Source of the DNA: Neoceratodus forsteri
Taxonomy: Eukaryota; Chordata; Ceratodontiformes; Ceratodontidae
Direction of reading: 5' to 3'
Assembly: GCA_016271365.2 (NCBI GenBank)
Contig: JADMNL010000023.1
Span: 606,580,501-606,644,500 of the forward strand
Length of the DNA: 64,000 nucleotides
In this document: positions 57,311-64,000 of the stretch, in pieces
Numbering within the stretch: position 1 is the first letter of the stretch
How the letters are laid out: each line of letters opens with the position of its first letter
The notes under the pieces: model-generated
Seen by the model: only the letters and a program-made list of their open reading frames with translations
The model's database searches: none
Told to the model about the DNA's origin: nothing
Program-made: the position numbers and the translations under genes

Positions 57311-59443
57311 ATAATGGTGAATACCTGAGGAATGCATTAGCAAATGGCCAGAAAGGAGGGTGGAAGAACAATGGGAAAAATCAAAACTGCCATCATGGAG
57401 GCAACAAGCCTTTGTGTAAAACAAATAAAGAAAACAAAGCTGAATAAAAACCACTATGGCTCTCAAAAGAAGTGTCAGGGAAGGTTAAGGAGAAAAGGCT
57501 GCATTCAAAAGTATAAGGAATCACAGACTGAGCACGACAGGGAACTGTATCAATTAAAGCAGAAAGAAGTGGGAAGGTAGTGAGAAAAGCAAAGGCCCAA
57601 ACCGAGGAAAGGATAGCCAACTCAGTTAAGAGGGGATAAAACCTTTTATAGGTACATTAGGGAACATAGAAAGGTTAAGGGATGGATAGGGAAGATTAAT
57701 AAAGGAGAGGGAGGTGGGCAGAGGAGACAGTGAAAGGCAGAGATAATGAATGAATACTTCTGCTCAGTATTCACAAAAGAAGAAGAGGGAGTTACCTAAA
57801 CCAAACAGTAGAAGCACTCTGGATAGTGGGGTTGATACCAGTCCATTTAAAGAAGAAAGAGTACTGAAATAACTTCTAAAACTCAAGGTGGACAAAGCAA
57901 TGGGGCTCATGGATTCACCCTAGAATCCTAAAAGAGCTAAGGAGGACCTAGTGACACCACTAACCACACTTTTAACAAATCATGGGAAGATAGGGTGATA
58001 CCTGAGGACTGGAGTAGGGCAGATGTGATTCCCTTCACAAAAGTGGGAGCAAGGCAGAAGCAGAAAACTACAGACCTGTTAGTTTGACCTCAGTGGGGGA
58101 AAATGATGGAATCACTTCTGAAAGAAAGAATTGTTGAGTACCTAGAGGCCAGCGGGGCACTGGACCCAAAAGCAGCATGGATTCACAGCAGGAAGGTCAT
58201 GTCAGACAAATCTAATCGATTTCTTTGACTGGGTGACCAAAGTAATAGACCAGGGAGGGGCTGTGGATATGGCCTACCTAGACTTTAGCAAGGCATTTGA
58301 CACAGTCTCACAAAGATTAATAATCAAGTTAGCCAGCCTGGGAGTGGGTCCAGGGTGGTAGCCTGGAGTAGAAAACTGGCTACACAACAGGACACAGAAG
58401 GTAATGATGAATGGAACACATTCTGAAGAAAGGGGTTACTGTGGAGTACCTCAGGGCTCAGTATTGGGTCCAGTCCTCTTAACGCCTCTTTATAGGTGAC
58501 ATTGCAGAGGGTCTGGAAGGAAAGGTATGCCTCTTTATGGATGACACAAAGATCTGTAACAGAGTTGATACACAAGGGGTAGAAAGGATGAGAAGGACTT
58601 GGCAAGGTTGGAGGAATGGTCAGACATATGGCAACTTAGATTCAATGCAAAGAAGTGCAAAGAATGCACCTGGGAAATAAAAATCCAGGAGAAGAGTACA
58701 CAATAGCAGGGAGGTACTAACGACAACAATAATGGAAAGGGATCTGGGTGTATCATATCAGATGACCTAAAGGTGGGTATGCAATGTGAGAAGTCAGTAG
58801 GGAAAGCCAGGGGATACTGGGATGCATAGGGAGGGCATCACAAGTAGAAAACGGAGTGGTTATCCTCTCTACAGACAATTGGTGAGACCCCATCTGAGTA
58901 CTGCGTGCAGTTTTGGAGACCTCATCTATGCAAGGACATGGACAGGATGGAAGCAGTCCAGAGGAGGACAACTAAAATGGTGCAGGGTCTACGTCAGAAA
59001 CCATATGAAGAGAGACTGAGAGAGCTTAATATGTATACCCTTGATGAAAGGGAGGACAGGGGGACATGATAGAAACTTTTAAGTACCTCAAGGGAATCAA
59101 CAAAGTCCAGGAGGGTAGCATCTTTCAGAAAAAGAGATGTGTAAGAACAAGGGGCACAATTCAAAGTTAGAGGGGCGGCTCAGGGTAATGTGAGGAAATT
59201 CTTTTCACGGAGAGAGTGGTGGACGCATGGAACCGCCTTCCTGGAGAGGTTGTGGGGTCTAAAACAGTGGAGGAATTCAAACATGCATGGGACAGACATA
59301 AGGCAATTATAGTGGGGGTTGCAGGAAATAGGCTGTTGGTTAACTAGAATCTGCAGCTTATCCAGTAGGTAGGGAAATGGGCAGACTGGGTGGGCCAAGT
59401 GGTCCTATCTGCCGTCAAAGTCTATGTTTCTATGTTTCTATGT
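57311..59443 (+). mobile_element. CR1-type LINE inserted in the foldback arm
   Basis: 5' truncated in the linker (GKIKTAIMEATSLCVKQIKK at about 57371, then KESQTEHDRELYQLKQKEVG). RT: LDFSKAFDTVSQRLIIKLAS near 58280 (motif A intact), GVPQGSVLGPVL-like near 58445, and CLFMDDTKICNRVDTQGVER near 58530 (motif C, FMDD). The 3' end is GGCAGACTGGGTGGGCCAAG, then CTATGTTTCTATGTTTCTAT. Frameshifts throughout. Confidence 0.87.
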
Positions 59444-59504
59444 TACTTTTTCATTTTAATCTGAATACTAACTGATCCATTAATGCAATGTTTTGCAAAG
59501 AATA

Positions 59505-59505
<1 letters not shown>

Positions 59506-59565
<60 letters not shown>
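59506..59565. repeat. ATCT microsatellite
   Basis: Fifteen uninterrupted ATCT units at the outer edge of the long-inverted-repeat element's right arm. Confidence 0.95.
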
Positions 59566-59566
<1 letters not shown>

Positions 59567-59711
59567 AGTGAAGCCCACTAGGGTGAAGCGCTGCACTGAA
59601 GAATTCTGCAGTAGAGTTACTGCAGCAAACAATCCAATTTCAATGGGAATTGATCCCTTTTGTCATGCAGTAAGCCTGTGACACTGTGCTTCATCCTGGC
59701 AGCCTTCACTT

Positions 59712-59714
<3 letters not shown>

Positions 59715-59770
<56 letters not shown>

Positions 59771-60648
59771 GAGCCCTCTTATGTGCATACCCTCAGGATA
59801 AAAGTTTTTGTGCATTTAAGCGGGTCATGCATTTTAATCAGAAAATCACTTCAGGCACCTTTCACTGTTTCTGTAATGCATTTTATTAAATACTGGATGC
59901 TCAATTTAAAATTACATTATTGCACAGTCCTAAGGCACAGTGCTCCTTGAAAAAATCAGTAATCTTCTGCTTTGTGTGTTTCAGTGTAGGATTCAAAATT
60001 AAACAGAAGGCTAAAGTTAGTCTTTTCTTGTGACAAACAAATTTTCTTACTGTGGCCATGCTAGACAGCACCGTGTCTACAGTTACTGTACCGGCTCCTG
60101 CTGGATCCTCTCATCCTCGCCCTCCTGTTCCATCTCTTCTGAGTCCCTACAGATTTCCCAACATATTTCCTGTAGCAAAGTGGCATCCATCTCTTTGTAA
60201 TTAATAAACTCCTACATGGGCATGCCAGCTGGCAGATTGGGAATCGGCAGCATATGACTAGTCTCCACTTCCAGGTCCACAGTTCTCTCACTTAACATCA
60301 GTGATTATACAAACCAGCTTTATTATATAAGTACAGTACTGTGGCCAATTAAGATGTTAAGGTGATCTCTTTAAGTTGGTACATGTACTGTACAAAATGT
60401 GAACTTAAAAGCTGGGTTGGACTGAAAATCAATTTGAAAAGTAAAAAAAAATGTGCATTTAACTGAAATGTGCACTTACATGTAACACATAAGAGGTAAA
60501 TTTAACATTGGATGAATAGGAAAAAAAATCAGTATATGGAAAAATGTGCATTTAAGTGGGATGTGCACTTATGTGATGTGCATTTAAGTGGGCTCCACTG
60601 TGTGTGTGTGTGTGTGTGTGTATAAATATATATATATATATATATATG
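59715..60648. mobile_element. Tigger/pogo-like DNA transposon with mirrored CA/TG ends
   Basis: Terminal repeats CAGTAGAGCCCTCTTATGTG (from 59766) and, in complement, CAGTGGAGCCCACTTAAATG (ending 60600), 18 of 22 matching. The CAGTxGxxCCC.CTTAT wording is Tigger-like. Outside each end lies a CA tract reading outward-in (CA at the left, TG at the right on the + strand), then TATATA. A minus-strand transposase tail remnant is inside (60083-60253). About 835 bp between the TIRs, so mostly deleted. Confidence 0.7.
60083..60253 (-). pseudogene. Tigger/pogo-like transposase C-terminal tail
   Basis: In one minus frame: MLPIPNLPAGMPM, a TAG stop, then EFINYKEMDATLLQEICWEI and CRDSEEMEQEGEDERIQQEP, ending in a stop at 60083. 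A leucine/proline hinge followed by an acidic tail is usual for the end of Tigger/jerky-type transposases. The catalytic DDE domain is absent, consistent with a deletion derivative. Confidence 0.55.
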
Positions 60649-60792
60649 ACATAATGGGTCAGTGGTTGTACTAGATTTACCACACGGCCAGGGCATAGTA
60701 AGGCATAAGGACACAGGCCAAGTGCTTTTAGCACTTGCCGTGTGGTAAACCTATTATAACCAAACCCCTGGAGTGTCTTATTGCTAATATAA
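60649..60792. repeat. Foldback element, GCAATA family, copy 3
   Basis: Arms GATTTACCACACGGC (60673-60688) and GCCGTGTGGTAAAC (60737-60750). The right end CCCCTGGAGTGTCTTATTGC matches copy 1. The loop carries AAGTGCTTTTAGCACTT, itself a small palindrome. Confidence 0.75.
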
Positions 60793-61273
60793 AATGGGTC
60801 TTTGCTAAAATAATAATAATAAAAACAAGAAAACAATTTGGAGATATATGAAATTGTATTTAAAAACTGAATAGTGTCAGTTGAGATTTGCTGTTAGTAG
60901 ACTATCAAAAGGTCATATAAAAACAGTTTTGTGCCCTTTTAATTGTGTTTGCTTACGCATGTGCAAGCAACACATTAACGTCCTTTCTTTACAAAGGGGT
61001 TGTGGAGGCACGGCAGTGCTGTTGTCCTAATGGCAGCAGCCCATTCAGGGCTGGTCTCTGCCTAGCCAATACAGGACCATGCCCTGGATCACCACAGCTA
61101 AACAAGCAGGCCACTAGATCAGAGAATTGAACTGCTGCAATCAGGAGTGCCCAATCAGTATGCAATCAGCTGTTTGATGCGCTCCCCTGACTGCAGTAGC
61201 AATTACAGAGTAGCATGACGCTGCTCCCCTTTTGTGTGCCTTCCTGGTAAAACACATAAAAAAATACAAAAAC
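60793..61273. other. Unclassified spacer
   Basis: No gene or recognised repeat. Confidence 0.3.
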
Positions 61274-61611
61274 CGACGGGTAGCCCACTCCCCCATCGTA
61301 ATAATATCTCAAAAACATTCATTGTTCGCTGAGGGGGCGTCTCCAATCCCCTTGACTTCTTGCTCCTCCCTCAATGAAACATTGTTTTGCTGATGTTAGG
61401 GCCCAATCCTATCGGTGTCATTCCCCTCTGTCATTTGCTGACAGGGAAGCCCACTCCCTGTCGGCATAATATCCCCAAAACATTTGGTTTGTGCTGAGGG
61501 GTGTCCAATCCCCTCAGCTCTTGCCCCTACCCCATGTGCCGACAGGGTGCCCCATCCCCCATCGGCTACAGCCCCCAAAAAAATCGATCAGGTGGCACAC
61601 TGGGAGCCCAC
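61274..61611. repeat. GC-rich tandem repeat with hairpins
   Basis: Units beginning CCGACGGGTAGCCCACTCCC (61274), CTGACAGGGAAGCCCACTCC (about 61438) and CCGACAGGGTGCCCCATCCC (about 61539), each followed by a CAAAAxAT and GAGGGG.GTCTCCAATCCCCT-type section. Several CpGs survive. A perfect-stem hairpin GGCACACTGG/CCAGTGTGCC closes the array near 61583-61611. Confidence 0.65.
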
Positions 61612-61864
61612 CCCAGTGTGCCAAATAACCCTGTAAATGGAAAACAGTCCCACAATGTTTTTTTGTTTGTTTTAACCAGCAAAGCAGAAAATGGTCCCGA
61701 GTTGAGTCTGGTGGCCTCCCGAACCCATCCTCTGCACACCTCACCTCCCACACTCCCCTCACCCCACTCGTACCTCCGGAGTCCAGCACGGTGATTCGGT
61801 GGACCAGGAACACATCTGCACTCTTCAAAGCCGACTAACTGAGGAAATGCCGTAAGCTGTATAA

Positions 61865-62800
61865 TGGCATAAATAGGGTTTTTTCAACTTTGATGCATAT
61901 CTCAGGCATTTTTGGAATTTTGGCACCAAATTTTCAACATGGGCTTTTGGACCCTCCTCATGATTTCTGGCACCGTCATGGCATTATTCTGCCCTGAAAG
62001 GTGATTTCACGGTCACTGTGTGGAATCCTTTTGGGACCAATTAATGAAACGACAGTGCCAGTGTTTATGAGGTGGGCTCTCAAAAGCCCATGTTGCAAAT
62101 CTGGTGGAAAAATCAAAAATGTCTGGTTTACGAGCATGCCAGCAGTTGCTACATGCTCATAGCTTCACAATTTGCAATATTTTCATGCCACATTTTCAAT
62201 ATTGGCATTTTTCCACACCTCCGTGAACAATACAGCTGTCATTTTCACATCCTGCCTGAAATGTAAGTTCGACTTTTGGCGCAGAATAGCGCGTGTCGCT
62301 GTGGGAAATCAATGTTTGGGATAGATTACAAAATGACAGTGACACTGTTCAGTAGCAGAGATCCTAAAATGCCTATGTTGAAAATTTGGAGACAATACTC
62401 CATAAAATGACTGTGTTACCAGCGTGCATTGTGCAGCTTGCATGCATCACGTAAGTTCATGCATTTTCAATATTGGCATTTTCCACACCTCCTTGTGAAC
62501 AGTACAGCTGTCATTTTTACATCCTGCCTGAAATGTGTTTTTGCACTTCCAGGGCAGAATATTGTGATTGCTGTGGGAAATCTGTGTTCGGACACATTAG
62601 AAAATGATACAGACTCTGTTCATTAGCAAAGGTGCTAAAATTCCTGTGTTGAACATTTGGTAGCAAAAGTCCATAAAATGACTGTGTTATGAGCGTGCAT
62701 TGTGCAGTTTCCATGCACGCCGTAATATCACACATTTGCAATTTTTTCACGCTTTGATTTTCAACATTGCCATTTTTTCACACCTTCTTAAGTGGGCACT
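61865..62800. repeat. ~270-bp tandem repeat, array 2
   Basis: ATTTTCAATATTGGCATTTT at about 62192 and 62462 (270 bp apart), with diverged copies near 61927 and 62757. Each is followed by CACACCTCC, ACAGCTGTCATTTT and ATCCTGCCTGAAATG. Shared words with 48.7-49.5 kb (CAGCTGTCAT, AAATC..GCCTGAAA) show it is the same family. About 3.5 units. Confidence 0.78.
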
Positions 62801-64000
62801 TTCCAAGCAGGCCCCAGTTGGTTCAGCCAAAGGCGCTGCATATCTGTGCTCTGGGCTCAGTCTTTGCTGGGCTTTTCTTCCCACCCCCCCCTCCCAGGCC
62901 TCTATTAAATATTCAACAGCTCCCCAAAGAGCTGTCTCACCCTATTCTTTCACAATAAGGGCACAGACTGTGTTACAAACCACCCTCTCTCTAGGCACCC
63001 GCCCTCTTTCCTCTGCACTAGCCTGCTCCCCTTGAACCATGGCCCACCTCCCTATTGTCAATTCATTGTTGCTCACTATCATCCTAACTGTATTCTACCA
63101 CAATGAAGCCCTAGGGTTTGAAACCTGCCCGGACATCTCACTGCTATATACGCTGCCCTTTCATTGTACTGACACTCACCTAATGCCCCTCCCTTATTTA
63201 CAATCTACCTCCTCTCACCTGCTTTTAATACTCCTTCTCACATGTCTCTTAGAGCATTATCCTTCCTATCTATTAACTGCCACATTAGACTGTCCCACAA
63301 TAGCACTAAAATGGCATCCCCTGCTCCTTCTCTGCTCAGGTAATGTAGAACTAAACCCAGGCCCTTTGTCAACGTTCACCTCGCCTACCAAATTTGCATC
63401 TGCTCCCAGCCTCAAATTCATGTTGGTCAACATCTTAAGTTTATCCAAAATGGCTCACACACAAATTGATAGCCTGAAATCCCTTTGTGATGAACTGGGT
63501 CTTGTCCAGATAGTTAGTGAACCCACTAGGATTAACACCACTAATATTGTCAATAGTTCTCTCATCGATGTCATACTTACCACCCATCCCCACAAAATAC
63601 TACAATCAGCTGTTTTTCCCAATGATAAGAGTGATCATAGAGTTGTGGTCTGTACAAGATATCAAACCAGAGCTTGCCACCAGCCCAAGTTTATAACCAA
63701 GCGATCCTTTATAAATTCAATACCCTGAGTTATTTGACCGACCTTAGCAAGGTCAAATGGCAAGCTCTGTACCTCTCTAAAACAGTCGATGAGCTGTCTC
63801 TACGTAAATGAAAACCTCATTATCCTGGTTAACAAGCATGCCCCATGTATTAAGGTCGCGTCTGGCGTAAGGTCTTCCACCCTGGTTTGCATCAGAGCTC
63901 AAGACCACTTATAAACCGAGACAAACTCTGGGCTCTAGCAAAGAAGAACTAAGAATCTGGCAGATTGGCAGACATTTAGAGCAGCTAGGAACGCCAAAAA
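62801..64000 (+). mobile_element. LINE 5' end with 2A-like ORF, runs off the window
   Basis: Begins at the edge of the ~270-bp array, with a GC-richer 5' UTR (62801-63038), then an ORF at 63039. Downstream of 63728 the reading continues after a frameshift: LSYLTDLSKVKWQALYLSKT, FNENLIILVNKHAPCIKV and an LADWQTFRAARNAK block at the end. This is the endonuclease-RT linker of L2/Rex1/CR1-group LINEs. The RT would lie beyond 64000. Confidence 0.8.
63039..63728 (+). CDS. LINE ORF: hydrophobic leader, 2A-like motif, truncated endonuclease
   Basis: 229 codons open from ATG at 63039 to TGA. Residues 6-20 (IVNSLLLTIILTVFY) look like a signal peptide; a second hydrophobic run is at about 60-72 (HLLLILLLTCLLE). 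Residues 101-109 are GNVELNPGP, the 2A-like D(V/I)ExNPGP motif with Asn in place of the first Asp, preceded by LLLLCS as in LINE-borne 2As. Endonuclease sequence follows (LKFMLVNILSLSK), but its middle is deleted: it jumps to LKSLCDELGLVQIVSEPTRI, then SLIDVILTTHPHKI and KSDHRVVV near the C-terminus. 2A motifs in N-terminal positions of APE-type LINE proteins are known; in some cases they act as signal sequences. Whether this Asn variant works is unknown. The open frame suggests a fairly young copy, but the endonuclease deletion makes it non-autonomous. Confidence 0.75.
   Translation: MAHLPIVNSLLLTIILTVFYHNEALGFETCPDISLLYTLPFHCTDTHLMPLPYLQSTSSHLLLILLLTCLLEHYPSYLLTATLDCPTIALKWHPLLLLCSGNVELNPGPLSTFTSPTKFASAPSLKFMLVNILSLSKMAHTQIDSLKSLCDELGLVQIVSEPTRINTTNIVNSSLIDVILTTHPHKILQSAVFPNDKSDHRVVVCTRYQTRACHQPKFITKRSFINSIP

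Noticed and set aside
63339..63365. Viral origin for the 2A-like motif
   Set aside because: The motif sits ahead of an APE-type LINE endonuclease, where such motifs are known; nothing viral surrounds it.
1..64000. Bacterial-type features (operons, RBS, CRISPR, attachment sites)
   Set aside because: All coding remnants are eukaryotic transposons; direct repeats found are tandem or dispersed TE repeats with no spacer array.

Overview
This window looks like repeat-rich intergenic DNA from a large vertebrate genome. I find no host gene, rRNA, functional tRNA or CRISPR array. The basis is the repeat content: at least eight CR1-type LINE copies, L2-like and Rex1-like LINEs, three CORE (MIR-like) SINEs, a V-SINE-like tRNA SINE, PIF/Harbinger and Tigger-type DNA transposons, GATA/GACA, CA and ATCT microsatellites, and strong CpG depletion nearly everywhere. 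The CR1 3' ends carry CTATGTTT-type tails. I guess an amphibian (caecilian-like) or a reptile, but this is a weak inference from memory of repeat styles, not a search.

Layout. (1) 252 to about 14.07 kb: a decayed PIF/Harbinger transposon. Its HARBI1-like transposase lies on the + strand and its Myb/SANT-like partner on the - strand. A 4.2-kb CR1 (1239-5484) splits the transposase and itself carries a SINE-like insert (2416-2727, 16-bp target duplication) and a hairpin element. A second CR1 (8900-13337) is itself split by a different, CpG-rich LINE (10520-12812). (2) 14.07-28.29 kb: sequence of similar texture, possibly a second Harbinger-like element. It is cut by a minus-strand CR1 (15163-20545) that contains an L2 (16284-19150) that contains a V-SINE-like copy (18597-18980), and then by Rex1-like, L2-like and CR1 fragments (21548-25651). 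(3) 28.3-31.7 kb: AT-rich unclassified DNA with a GATA/GACA array. (4) 31.7-36.3 kb: two adjacent CR1 copies, the second carrying a SINE with a perfect 13-bp target duplication. (5) 36.3-42.4 kb: CORE-SINEs, a minus-strand L2-like remnant, an old minus-strand CR1 and a Harbinger-type MITE. (6) 43-62.8 kb: mainly hairpin/foldback and tandem repeats. These include a four-copy foldback family with GCAATA termini, a long-inverted-repeat family with two copies, a ~270-bp tandem repeat present as two separate arrays, a Tigger-like element framed by mirrored CA/TG tracts, and a CR1 inserted into a foldback arm. (7) 62.8-64.0 kb: the 5' end of a LINE running off the window. Its ORF has a hydrophobic N-terminus and a 2A-like motif ahead of an endonuclease domain.

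Nothing here forms a working pathway. The logic is stratigraphic: the order of nested insertions dates the elements relative to each other. The most interesting items are the 2A-like LINE ORF, the multi-level nesting in the Harbinger element, and the unnamed foldback and tandem families.
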